A stretch of 64,000 nucleotides of DNA from Paulownia fortunei (Eukaryota; Streptophyta; Magnoliopsida; Lamiales; Paulowniaceae), in the NCBI GenBank assembly GCA_019321725.1, contig CM033108.1:13100060-13164059 (forward strand), read 5' to 3'. This document shows positions 1 to 10,479 of the stretch, piece after piece. A program made the translations under genes and the position numbers. The notes below the pieces were generated by a model that worked only from the letters and a program-made list of their open reading frames with translations, was not told the origin of the DNA and made no database searches. Position 1 is the first letter of the stretch. Every line of letters begins with the position of its first letter.

Positions 1-533
1 TGTTTTGGGTTGCATTGGCATTACACAGTTGGCTAGCGTTGGCTGGTTGCCACCCACTTGACACGCAAGTTGTCGGGCTATATTATGCCTGCCAGTTGTC
101 ATTTTCTTCCTTTTCCGGCTCGATTGTCCGCATACCTTTTAGATTCTAGTCATAAACTTGAAAATATCATGTCTTGGCCATTTTAAGTCTGTTTTCCATG
201 CATGATATATACCTATCGAACCTCTTTTCACGCTCTACCATATAGTGTAAAAATTCTTGCATATAAAATAACAAAATTGGGTTGGATTCTGTGCATAAAC
301 AAAGCGGATCTCAGACTAAGATTTAAAATTACCGCAACACTACTCATCGTTTTTACTAAATTTTTTAAAACATTATTATCTACATATCAAGGGCTACATA
401 TGAAAAATTCATAGCCTTAATGTTAAGTTTTCAATGAATCAAAGAATTAGACTCTTAAAGCATAAGAAATATATTTTGCAATTAGACCATCCAAATATGG
501 GAAATTGAGCCATATTAGCTCTGATACTAATAT
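1..533. other. Non-coding DNA, possible internal end of a minus-strand copia element
   Basis: I see no supportable gene here. The last bases (about 518-530, gctctgatactaa) read on the minus strand as TTAGTATCAGAGC. This is one change from the tRNA-Met-type primer site TGGTATCAGAGC used by many plant copia and Tekay elements. The stretch could therefore be leader and gag remnant of a minus-strand element whose LTR lies to the right, but no gag motif is visible. Confidence 0.3.
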
Positions 534-1021
534 TGGTGTGTATATATATAGGAAGGTAGATTGGATATACGAGTGCGCTACATGATATTATTATTTCACA
601 TTTGGATCAAGCTCGTTTATGAACCCTTGCTTTGCATCAACCACGAACAACCCTAACCACAAACCTTCTTTGGTCAACCACGAACAAGCCTTAATAGTAG
701 TGGTGGATACGTATCAGATCTACCCATGCCTTACACCACACAAATCCTTAAGTTATTGGTGGTGCTCCAAAGAAAGACATTGAGAAAAAATTTAGGATAA
801 ATAGAGTGAGAGTCTATTTGTGAGAGAAGAATTACATGTGTTCTCATGTGAATCGTTATCCTAATAAGAAGAGGGATCTCATATATATAATTCTTCCTAC
901 ACTAAGAAGAATCTCAATCCAATAAGGAATGTGATCCCACCCAAATTGAAATTAAAATCTAACTCAAGTATAGGTTTCAATTGGGTTGGGTGACATGTAT
1001 GAAACATGACCTAATTTCCAA
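534..1021 (-). mobile_element. Probable copia-type LTR, minus strand
   Basis: The stretch lies directly right of a degenerate minus-strand tRNA-Met-type primer site (518-530), the expected place for the 5' LTR of a minus-strand element. Its right end, ctaatttccaac, reads on the minus strand as GTTGGAAATTAG, a start typical of plant copia LTRs. Neither boundary can be fixed: there is no second LTR in the window and no target duplication is visible. Inference from the primer-site match and terminal motif only. Confidence 0.4.
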
Positions 1022-1706
1022 CTTCACAACCATATTCACAAGCCATCTATGATTTTTTAACTTCATCAAATGTAAATACAACTATTCCTAGGTGAATGAA
1101 TGCACCTTTGGTTGATATTTAAATAAGAAAGTTCATAAAAAAGGTAGAAACAAAGGTAACAACAATTGGCCTGTAGGACATTGCTCTTAACATATTTTCC
1201 TTCTCTGCCTTCACAACTCTCTACTTGTTATAGTTGGACTATGTCTGAATTGTTAAATTGTTGCCCCCATTCATAGAGAATAGCTTGCCTCTAAAGTCTC
1301 TGAGATAAGAACATGTAGATGCTCCTCTTTTGGATTCCTATGACCATTAGATGTAGGATGATACAGGATGAATGCATTATTTACACCTAGCTCTGGGCTG
1401 CGTAGTGTCCATCCAGTTATCACAGCCCTAATATCCTTTGTGGTTTGTATGAAAACTTATCCTAATACCGGTGGCTACATTTGTCCTAGTGAGATGTCAC
1501 CATCTCGTTCAACCTATCTACATGAGTAATTTCTGTTTATGATTGTTTAGGATTGCTATGTGTACAAAATGTTGTCCTTATCTAAAAGAGTTCAGTCCTC
1601 AACAAGTGTGAAGTATAAAGTTTCATTGCATTTAAGTCGTCCAAGTTTGGAAAAATTACCATGCAAACCTTTTCTGGACATGGAGGGATAACTTGGTTCT
1701 ACACAC
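1022..1706. other. Intergenic, nothing recognised
   Basis: AT-rich sequence without long reading frames, RNA genes or recognisable element motifs on either strand. Confidence 0.5.
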
Positions 1707-2044
1707 AAGTAATGAGCACTTAATACCTTAGTACTTGCCTGTTTCTTTTCGTGCTTGAGCACTAATTGTTCTTTCTTAAAACCTAGAGCTTAGGCATTAT
1801 GCCAGTGTCATAATATGGCTATTACATAGCTCTCTATGAATTCTTTACATGCAGGAGCAGCCACTTTGGTCAGTGAAGTAATGAGCACTTAATACCTTAG
1901 TACTTGCCTGTTTCTTTTCGTGCTTGAGCACTAATTGTTCCTTCTTAAAACCTAGAGCTTAGGCATTATGCCAGTGTCATAATATGGCTATTACATAGCT
2001 CTCTATGAATTCTTTACATGCAGGGGCAGCCACTTTGGTCAGTG
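1707..2044. repeat. Two-copy tandem duplication, 169-bp unit
   Basis: Copy 1 is 1707-1875 and copy 2 is 1876-2044, directly adjacent with a period of 169. By eye they differ at only two positions (ttctttctta/ttccttctta and caggagcag/caggggcag), so the duplication is recent. Each unit begins aagtaatgagcact and ends actttggtcagtg. No coding frame runs through it. A collapse or expansion error in the assembly is a possible alternative. Confidence 0.93.
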
Positions 2045-3174
2045 GTGTCATTAACCCTATTGAGTTGAAAATGTTTTCTGTAGGTATAGATGTTTTAATT
2101 TCTTGGGACAACAATTTTAACACATTTGGCCCATGTTCAAATCTTGCCAAAACTTAGTAGGATATGAGGGTCATAATATAGGTAGCGAACAAGAAGTCAG
2201 AATAAAAAATTATATTTTCTATTAAGACTAAAGCATTATGCCTAAATCATGCCCTAGAAAAATCTTTATTCTAGGAGAAAGAAAAACTTATTGAAGGTTT
2301 AAACCTTTGTAAGTCTTACGTTAATGTATTTCACCAACTCCTCTAACCGAATTTTCCAGCTCTCACCTGAATAACATGTGTAACTTAATGTTTCTGGTAG
2401 TTGAACGGATTTGAGGATGTTTGAGTCATTGTTGATTGTTTCTTATTTACTATGTGAAGTATTGAAATACAACCTTTGTTTCTCTCTCTTATCCTAATTG
2501 ATGCTTTCCCATACATCCATTTCTCAATTGTCTTTCTAAGAGTGATATGAAAAGTTAAGTGGGAAAGGAAAACAAAGTTGAATAATTTTTGGAATTTCTT
2601 CTTGGAGAGAATTGATGAAAAAAAAGAAGACAAAAAACTACATTATGTAGCGAATAACTAATGATTTGCGGTGCATTACACCTCAGACCCCATATTTTAA
2701 AAAGTTGTAAAACTGTCCTATTTTATCTATTTGTGAGGAAACAAAAAATGTTTAAGGTTACCTATTTACTTAAATTATAGAAGTCTTTGAAACCAAGTTC
2801 CGGAGACAAAAACCTAATTCCAGAATCTTCACTCTTGTTTCTACATCACATACTTTCTGCACAAGTTATCCTAGTATTCTTTAATTTTTGAGTCATCTTT
2901 TCCATTTCCTGTATATTTGAAAAATTAAAAATCTTTCTTGTCAATTTGAGTTCTTTAAGATAGGTTGGATCAGTGTGTTCTTGTAAATCCATTGTCGATT
3001 TTTTAAGCTTCTAGGGCTGTTTTGGATGTATTTATCTTTCATATAGTTTATTAGTTATTTAGTTATTTTTCTTTTGGTGGGGTGGGGTGGGGGTTTACAT
3101 TAAGGTAATTTATTGATATGAAAATATGATAAGGTAATTTATTTATCTTCTTAAAGTATAATGTTTTTTGTTTT
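2045..3174. other. Intergenic, nothing recognised
   Basis: AT-rich sequence with a G-rich run near 3079-3092 (ggtggggtggggtggggg). No gene or element motif is visible. The minus-strand reading frame in 2385-2633 has no recognisable motif or context and is treated as chance. Confidence 0.5.
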
Positions 3175-3640
3175 TTTGAATGTTAGTGGGAGCGTAGAGA
3201 CATTCTTAATGCTTTATGTTGATGACATTCTAGACATTAAATATGATGAGAAATGGTGTAATTGTCCATGAAAAAATTGAGAGAAATATCCTATGTGTTA
3301 GTAAGATATATGCTATAGAATTATGAGATACTAGAGTTTTACTTTTTAATCTACATAAATAAAATGTTAAAGAGGTTTACCTTGGATTCCTTTTTATGAG
3401 TCATGACATTTCTCTCTTGAAATTTATATCTCTAGACCTTAGAGGAGAGAGAGATGCTCGGTTACCTTATTCTTTTGCTATGGGATATTATGTATGCTAT
3501 GCTATGTATGAATCCTGGTGCTATGTATGCTTGGAGTGTCACATTTAGATTTTAGCCCAATCTAAGTGACGAGCACTATGTGAATAGATTCTCAAGTACT
3601 TGAGAAGGACTAAGGGTTTGTTATAATTTTATGACAATGG
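3175..3640 (+). pseudogene. Ty1/copia reverse transcriptase/RNase H fragment
   Basis: Near 3204-3232 the plus strand encodes FLMLYVDDIL, the YVDD catalytic core of copia reverse transcriptase. About 200 bases later come pieces matching the RT-RNase H connection (RLPYSFAMG, MYAMLCMNPG, then YLRRTKGLL-like residues). These occur in the canonical order, but in different frames with stops and frameshifts. A whole element should encode gag, protease, integrase, RT and RNase H, and only this roughly 450-bp piece is here. It lies upstream of the XRN exons in the same orientation. A dead fragment; the exact subfamily is not determinable by eye. Confidence 0.7.
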
Positions 3641-3654
3641 AGATTTGAAAATGG

Positions 3655-4160
3655 CGTTGTTGACTTGTTTGGCAGCAAAGGCGCTTGTGTCCATTGTTGG
3701 GGAGGGACATGTTGGCCTGTGTAGCAATAATTGCTTCGTGGAATGGCCTCAGTCGAAATGTGGCGCTTCGGTGGTTGTATTATATAAAGATTTGAGTTAC
3801 ACGAGTGCTATCAACTATAGCTTTTAGTATACTGGCAGGAGCTGTTCAATTTTCTGAAGTTATTGTTGCAAAGGGGATTATAGCCTCTGTGGTAACACTA
3901 GCCTCTATCAATTGTTGGGAGGAGGGGATTGTTGGGGTGTGTGTGGCAACACTAGCCTTTGGCAATTGTTAGGAGGAATTGTTGGTCTGTATGGCAACAA
4001 TAGCCTTTGTGGAAATTGATGGAAAAGGATTGCAGCTGGCTGGCAACAATTGCTCTCATGATAGGGGGCACAGTCAAAAGTGGCGCAGTCCACGCTTGGA
4101 CTGCAGTACGGTTTAAAGGTTTGAGTTTCATTGTGGCCATCAACTATAGTTTTAATTCAA
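3655..4160. repeat. Two diverged direct-repeat copies, non-coding
   Basis: About 3710-3827 and 3979-4152 share the order of short motifs: gttggcctgt/gttggtctgt, a caataattgc-type block, a cagtcgaaatgtggcgc/cagtcaaaagtggcgc block, and atcaactatagctttt/atcaactatagtttta. Between them are further gttggggaggg and ggcaacactagcct units. It looks like a degenerate tandem repeat. Reading frames through it are not conserved between the copies. Confidence 0.5.
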
Positions 4161-4463
4161 CAATAGGTGCTCAGTCCTACAGGTATGCTTTTCAAATTCT
4201 AGTGATCAAAGCATGATAAGTACTTACAAGATAGTACTTTGAACATCAATTCAGGGACATCGTGAATCCAATCTAAGCAGGTAATCTTCCAGAACAGAAT
4301 GCTAAACTGAAGCATACTGAATTACATAAAGATGCTATCTTACTATACAATGGCTTGAGCTCTGTTTGATGTGCAATCAATAAATTTCTTTATATCTGTA
4401 AAGGGAAAAAAAATAACTAGTTTTAATTCAATATTCCTTTCATTCATGTTCTGACTTTTGTAG
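4161..4463. other. Non-coding sequence upstream of the first recognised XRN exon
   Basis: This should hold the preceding intron and perhaps the preceding XRN exon, but I find no match to the conserved block expected just before EEEQLRN. The last bases, a T-rich tract ending ttttgtag at 4463, form a normal 3' splice site. Confidence 0.5.
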
Positions 4464-7400
4464 GAGGAAGAGCAACTTCGAAACAGCGTCATGTTCGATT
4501 TGCTGTATGTTCATCCTCATCATGCTTTGGCAGCCCAAATTACCCTTTACTATCGTCTTTGTGACATAGAAAAATTGCCATGGACTGTTGACACTATTGC
4601 GAGGTTGGTTATTGAGTCTGTTGTGGTGAACTTTACCTTTTCTCTGTTGTTATTAATCCCTGATTGTTCTGTCACGTGACCTATTCCCATTGTATTGTTT
4701 CAGTGGTGGAATGAATGGATTCTTGTGGTTGACTAAGAGGAATGGCTTGAAACAAGTCATTCCTTCCCCAGTCAATGGGTTGGAAGACATCACAAATAAT
4801 CAAGTTCTGTAAGTTACATTGAAGCCCTTACACACCAAAAGGTTTTTGAAAAATATTCAACCAGAAAAAAGAGTGAGCTTATCCACTTTTGCAGAAATAT
4901 CACCTATCTTAATCCAGCACCACATGCTCACATTCCGAAGCCTCCTGAAGGTGTAAATATGCCTGATAAGGTGTGTAATATTCCTGGGTTTTAATCTGTT
5001 TGTTATGATAATTTGTACTTGTGGTGGTCATATATGCCTACCTTCAGATATTTGATCATTGGTATTTGCCTGAGGCTCCATTTGGTTCCAGGAAGATGGG
5101 GAAAAGGAAAATGATGATGGAAATATAAAATTTTGGTTTGGTTGCACTGAAATCCTTGAAATACATAAAATCTAGAAAATCCAAAAATCTTCAATTCTAA
5201 TAGCAAATTATCTTTAGATGTTTCCTCTGCAACTCGAGAAGAGGGTTGCAAGTTCTGTAAAATTAATTATATTTGAACTGAAATTTTTGCCCCACATCAA
5301 CCCTACACTAGATATATGGTTCGGTTTCAGTAATCTGTCAAATTACAGTATTTTGTTTGTTTTCAGTAAATTGACTTTTTTAGATAGAAGAAGAGGGGAA
5401 GAAAATTGAAACAAAACAATTTCAAATTTTAAATTAAAATTGAGAAACATGCATTGACCACACCAATTTTAAAAATATTGCATGTTCCTCAGATATAATT
5501 GGATCCTGTCTCCAGGTCTTAGATTTATATGTTAATGAAATTGCAAAAAGGCAAGTTGTATTAATTGTAATCAAGTATCGTAAAAACCCTTTGAAATATT
5601 GACTAAAATATTGAATGGTATGGTGAAACTAGGAACTGGAAGTGCTGAACAAACTTAGGAACCTCTTAAAACTTTAATGAAAGTAAACTATAAACGAAGA
5701 CACATTTTTACTTGTGTATATGTATATGTTTGTCCTTATGATTCAATATTTGGCTCGGTTCAATTAAACTCAACCTGTAATCAATGTTGATTTTTTAAGA
5801 ATATGTAGTATTTTCCAGGAAAATTTAGATAGTGCCATACTCAAAACTAATAATTTTTTTTTTTCCATGAGAATTTTTGTAAATAAAATTTTCCTTCATC
5901 TTGTTCTTTTTTTCCTACACTTTTTGGGAAACAAACAGATCCTAAACTAATGTTGCGAGCTTCTTGTTGCAAAATGCTATAATGCTTGGACTTAGGTGCT
6001 TGTGTTAGACTAAGTGTCTAATATGAGAGTTCTGTCTGAAACTGCTTTGACTGTGGACATGGGGTATGCGACTTATACATGATGATAGTAAGCAAGTATG
6101 GCTTCTCAGGTTGTTTGTATAAGTTGACACTTTCAATATCTATATTAAATGCTTCTCAAAAGAAATATATGACAGAAGAGGCACATTTATTTCTTCGTTG
6201 GCTAATAAATAGCCACAGTGTCCGAATGGTTGGGCAAGTGTCAACTGTCATGCCGAATGTTCAGACCAGTGCTTACAGTTGTATAAGTTTTTGGACATGG
6301 ATATGGTGTGGTAAAATGGTGTGTCAAGATAACATATAGCTTTAATTAGCAGACTAGCTGCTTTCAATTTTTGATATATAATTGCTGAATAAATTTTCTT
6401 CTGCTTTCATGACGTAGCCCCTTATATATTTTAACTGCAGATTTTAAGACCTATTGATGTAAAACCATTCCCAATATTATGGCATGAAGATAACAGTGGG
6501 AGGCACCAGCTAGGCAAAGAAAGGTATTGAAACTTTACCTAGATAACAAGGAATATTTTTCTTGCTAAATGTCTTTGGATTTCTGAACAACTGCATTCTT
6601 GAATGCAATATTCAGGTTAATATAGTAGTTCAAAAATCCTTGTGAGTGTAGATTGGATTGAGCTTTAAACTAGTAAACCATAACTTATTATCTTTACTTT
6701 TTAGGAAATGGTTTAGCTTCCATGTATGGGCACTTCTCATGCTTATCTGGGTTGCTTGTGTTTCACAGACCACATGTATCTGGGGCAATATCTGGTCCTA
6801 TATTGGGAGAAGCTGCTTATCGTCTGGTTCACAATGCACTGAACATTAAGTCAGAGCGGACGAATTCTCGCAATTTCCAGGGGAATCATGTAATAAGTAG
6901 GATGAGGCCAGCTGGACCACCTGGCTATGAAAGGGGTGTTTCTGAGAGCCAAAGCTGTTCAAACCACCATGCACCTTACAGGCTAAGAGAAGCTGGGCAA
7001 TCTGGGTATGAAAGGGGAGCTGGTCGATATGGTTATAATGAACAGGGATATAATGATGACCCAAATTTTCTTAATGGACACTACATCCCTTATGCTCCAA
7101 TGGGTAGTGCTAATTATGGTATCTCCCTGAATGATATGCAAAGCAACAGGCAAACTTTCAACACACAAGATAAATATTCATATCATGAACAGCATCATGA
7201 CCTTAGAAATAGCATGTCTGCATTGACCATAGAAGGTGGTTTTAAAACCAGGCCACTTGCGGCAATGTCTTCAAGATCATCCAATTCTGGTCAAGTATCG
7301 TACATACGTCCCCATCTTGCACAGTACGCTGGTCCACTTCCATCACCACCTCCTAAATGGATCAGTAGACGTGCAGGTGGGAGTACAGTAATGTACCCTA

Positions 7401-7510
7401 GACAACAACAGACGTCAGTGGCGACAGGGCTCGAGAGACCGGTGAAGATGGTCTACCAGGTCAAGAATAAGGCAGCACAGAATCTAGTGGATTCAGAACT
7501 CCAGCAGTGA
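4464..7510 (+). CDS. XRN: 5'-3' exoribonuclease, XRN family, C-terminal part in five exons
   Basis: XRN enzymes degrade 5'-monophosphate RNA processively; plants have nuclear XRN2/XRN3 and cytoplasmic XRN4 (EIN5). Exons read as 4464-4603, 4704-4808, 4895-4970, 6441-6523 and 6769-7510. All four introns are GT-AG, and the frame stays open through every junction for 381 codons to TGA at 7508-7510. Family blocks in order: EEEQLRNSVMFDLLYV, SGGMNGFLWLTKRNG, NQVLNITYLNP with HIPKPPEG, ILRPIDVKPFPILWHEDN, and RPHVSGAISGPILGEAA. Exon 5 adds about 200 Gly/Tyr/Ser/Asn-rich, probably disordered residues. The N-terminal nuclease core (catalytic acidic residues, CCHC knuckle) is not in the window, and no matching exon lies in the 4.46 kb upstream. 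So the gene is cut by the window edge after a long intron, or it is a 3' gene fragment. I cannot choose among XRN2, XRN3 and XRN4. Confidence 0.85.
4971..6440 (+). other. Long XRN intron (fourth-exon upstream intron)
   Basis: This 1,470-bp phase-0 intron runs from gtgtgtaata to ttttaactgcag. It joins codons for MPDK to ILRPIDVKPF, which are contiguous in XRN proteins. It is much longer than the other introns here (100, 86 and 245 bp). Scattered AT-rich runs are present, but I recognise no transposon ends or internal gene. Confidence 0.75.
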
Positions 7511-8056
7511 TGCACAAGTGTGGATGTGTGTCTATCTATAAATATTATTATAAAGTAAGCAAATGGATAGTGAAAGTTGATAAGTTCCGCTATGAAATAA
7601 TAATCGTCTTCAGTAATTGACTCAGACTAAGTTGGAAGTAGATATATTGTGTTTCTAGCACAAGTAAACTGTACTGATCATTGAAGAGTAATACAGCAGT
7701 TTCAGTCCAGCCTTAGTATTCCACCGAGTTCAAGGAGGGGTTAGAAAAGGACAACGAACAACTCATGGCGCCGCAGGCTTCGTTTAGTTTATTTTTACTT
7801 ATTTATTTGGTTTCTGTTTGGTTTACAGGTGGGTCATTCACATTTTATTTGACACTCAACTTGTCCAAGCAATGTAAATGGCATGTTCTTGGGAACAATA
7901 CAACTGTTCTGTTTCTCTTCTCTTTTCCCTTTCATGTCTATTAATTTCATAATTTTGATTCCAATATGTAATATATTTTCTTAACCTCATAGATTAGTTA
8001 AGCATTCCAATCCTCTAATCCTCTATCCTTGATAGACCATGGTGAAGTGTTTTGCC
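7511..8056 (+). other. XRN 3' untranslated region and downstream spacer
   Basis: Follows the XRN stop codon. No canonical AATAAA is obvious in the first few hundred bases; near variants such as aataat (about 7597) and gtaata (about 7687) could serve, as is common in plants. The transcript end cannot be set from sequence alone. Confidence 0.4.
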
Positions 8057-8724
8057 TCGGGGCGGGCGCAGGTTTGGTATTTTTGGTTTAAGGTAGTTTG
8101 GATTAGGTACTCAATTTGTCATGAAACATATTTTGCTATCCAACATCAATTTTATATGGTCGGGTGCCCGTTATTTTGGATACCTAATTAGTTGGTTTTG
8201 GGTTTTAAAGGAAGTGTTTTTCTTATTTTTCTTTATCTTCTTCTGCGTGGTTCATTTTCTTCTTTTTTCTTGTGTGTGACAATGCCTTATTCTTCGTTTC
8301 TTATTCTTCTCTTCTTCTCTCAGGAGTTGATCTTTCCTTTTTTTTTTTTGCTGCTGCTTCTTTTCTTTTTTTCTTCATTCTTTCTTAAAATTCTCCTCGT
8401 TTCTTTTCATTTCTTCTTCTCCGTATGCTGCTGCTTCTTCTCCTCCTAATACTCTTCCTCTTCTTCTTTGAATGAATTTGTGGGCTCAAGGATTGGAGGC
8501 AGACTTGTGAAGGAACTTAAATGATTGGTCTTAATTCTATATCTTCTTAGTATTTTTCTTTTTAAAATTTTAATCGGGTAATCGGAGAGTATTTTTACTT
8601 CTGATAACTGATCCATTTACTAATGTCGGGTTTTGAGTAAACTTAAAATTTGAGTTATTATTTAAAAAAAAAATCGATCCGATCAGATCGAGAGCCGAAT
8701 AACCAGACCAAACACCCACCCCTG
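8057..8724. mobile_element. Candidate non-autonomous hAT-like DNA transposon
   Basis: The left end reads tcggggcgggcgcaggtttg. The complement of the right end reads caggggtgggtgtttggtc. The two are imperfect terminal inverted repeats resembling the CAGGGG-type ends of plant hAT elements. No transposase is encoded, and a clean 8-bp target duplication is not evident. The interior is dominated by a pyrimidine tract (8195-8460) and a gatccgatcagatcga-type palindrome near 8675-8690. Confidence 0.35.
8195..8460. repeat. Pyrimidine-rich low-complexity tract
   Basis: Almost pure C/T with ttcttctt and cttctcctcc repeats. It gives a spurious Phe/Ser/Leu-rich open frame with no gene character. Confidence 0.85.
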
Positions 8725-9113
8725 GTTGCATGCCTTTGGCCTACAAACTCAAATTTAGATGAAACCTAGCGACAAAAGTGTTGGAAAGAACATCAATTGA
8801 AGTATGGATAATTACATCAATCTTTCCTGACTTAATAACAATTTACCATTGAAGTTTTGGAATTACAAGTATCTCACCTACAATTAATGGCTATTAGAAG
8901 ATGCTATCGATGGTGATGAATATGTAATTACCTGGAGTTCACATTGAAAAAAGATAAGGGCTAAAAAATCTTTATCATCTAAAAAAACTAATTGACCATT
9001 TTCTATACAATAATTTCTGTCTCATCTTTATTCCCTACAATACCGCCTTCTCTCTCCTTTCTTTGGGAACCCAGAAAACCTTTTGTACAACCTGTCTAAT
9101 TATTTAAGGTTTT
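8725..9113. other. Intergenic, nothing recognised
   Basis: AT-rich spacer between the candidate DNA transposon and the copia LTR. No motif recognised. Confidence 0.45.
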
Positions 9114-9423
9114 TGTTGATATAATCACCTCGTGGAAATCATCTCTCTTTAGTATTTGACTAGACACTTCAAAAATTTATTTTTAAATGTCTTGATTATT
9201 TATTTTTTTTTACAAACTTTGAATCGTTTCAATCATCGTCATCAATATGAAGTATATAATGTATAGTTTGCAAAACTTTCTTACGTAAAATATTAGAATA
9301 ATTAACCGATCAATCGCAGTAGTTCCGAGATAAAATTTAATTCACATTCGATGTGTTTTTATTGTTTTATTTAAAATTTCAAATTTTCGCTACATATCAA
9401 ATCGCAAACATACGAACTCAACA
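9114..9423 (+). mobile_element. Probable 5' LTR of degenerate copia element
   Basis: The stretch begins tgttgatata and ends ctcaaca, giving the inverted terminal pair TGTTGA/TCAACA. A tRNA-Met-type primer site follows directly. Its length of 310 bp suits a copia LTR. The copia coding remnants downstream (11454-16350) have the same orientation. No matching 3' LTR is found after the assembly gap, so the boundaries remain provisional. Confidence 0.5.
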
Positions 9424-9441
9424 GTGGTATCATAGTTTAGG
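9424..9441 (+). other. Primer binding site (tRNA-Met type) of copia element
   Basis: gtggtatcatagtttagg matches the plant copia primer site TGGTATCAGAGC at 8 of 8 leading bases and then degenerates. It starts directly after the putative LTR end CA. Confidence 0.55.
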
Positions 9442-10479
9442 TTCATGCATTCTAACAACGCATGATTAAGTTTTGTGATTTATGTGATAAATTTTGATTA
9501 TCATGCATTTTGGTTTGAGATTAAAATTTGATAGCATGTTATAAATTGTTTAGTACATATGCACACGACACACACAGAAACTGCTCGCCACTGAAAACAG
9601 CCAGCAAACTGCCTCGCAAGGCAGTTTCTGTTGGGCACAAGCCTGCGTGCGCAGGTGAAGGGGGGTGGCACCTGCAGCTCGCCTGCCCTGGCGGCAGCCC
9701 TAGGTTTTCAAGAAATCCACCATTGCCAAGAATAGGTTTCTTGGCAGTTGGGAAATAGAGGAAGGCTCTAGGCATCAGCCAAGCGCTATAGCTTGGTTGT
9801 TTCCGATGTTCCCATCATGTGCTGGAAGGTGCTAGGTGAAACTCAACGCCCTCGCATATGAGCATAGCACACCCGTGTGTGTGGCAGCAATGGGGCGCAC
9901 AGGTGGCGTGCAGCATGATGGTTGGGAGCCCTGCATGTGCCTATCACCCACGGCACACAGGGTTGAGCCTGCACACGTGCGCAACACTCCGATGTGCAGC
10001 CAGTGGATAAATGTATGGCCCTACTCATAGCACTCGATGGGTGCACAACGCGACTCACCTTTGAATGGTGACAAAAGGAGAAGAAAATGTGAACAAGAAG
10101 AAAGCAGGCCATGACACAGTTATACCATGCCATGACATGACCTAAAAAAAGAAGAAAAACAAGCAAAAAGGAGTATGCTGCGACATGGTTTGAGCATGCC
10201 GAGGCATGCCAGTCCAATAGCTAGCATGGCGCAAGCATGCCTCTGCACAAAATGCATGCCCCAACATGGTCTAAGCATGCCCCAACATAGTCACATTTCT
10301 TGCACGCGGTCTACTTTATCTTTTCACCTGATTTTAAGGGAATGAAGGAGATATGATGGGAGACACTTGAACTAAATTTTATGGGCTAAAAAATGTGTCA
10401 TAAAATAAAGAAAAATGAGGCTAAAAAGAAAGAAAATAATTGCTAAAAGAGGAGACTAAGAAATGGGTTGGCTACAACT
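9442..10479 (+). mobile_element. Copia leader/gag region, degenerate, GC-richer
   Basis: This lies between the copia primer site and an inserted LTR. Base composition shifts at about 9545-10320: G+C is visibly higher, with many CpG and gcatgcc words. A loose repeat, gcatgccccaacatggtctaa and variants, runs through 10180-10290. Open frames occur on both strands, but none shows gag motifs. The left boundary of the following LTR is not visible, so part of this stretch may belong to that insertion. Confidence 0.35.

Noticed and set aside
4007..4216. EIDGKG-like residues in the repeat at 3979-4152 as the missing upstream XRN exon
   Set aside because: XRN proteins have a DLNGKRF-type block before the EEEQLRN exon, but similarity ends after a few residues, no splice sites fit, and the sequence is part of a degenerate repeat.
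6658..6849. Open frame overlapping the last XRN intron
   Set aside because: It is the frame opened by the upstream acceptor at 6704; it lacks the conserved XRN block, which is in the frame used from 6769.
8192..8449. 85-codon Phe/Leu/Ser-rich frame that looks like a membrane protein
   Set aside because: Produced by a C/T-only tract; composition, not coding.
9843..10217. 124-codon minus-strand frame in the GC-rich copia leader
   Set aside because: No recognisable motif, overlaps an opposing frame, and open frames are expected by chance where G+C is higher.
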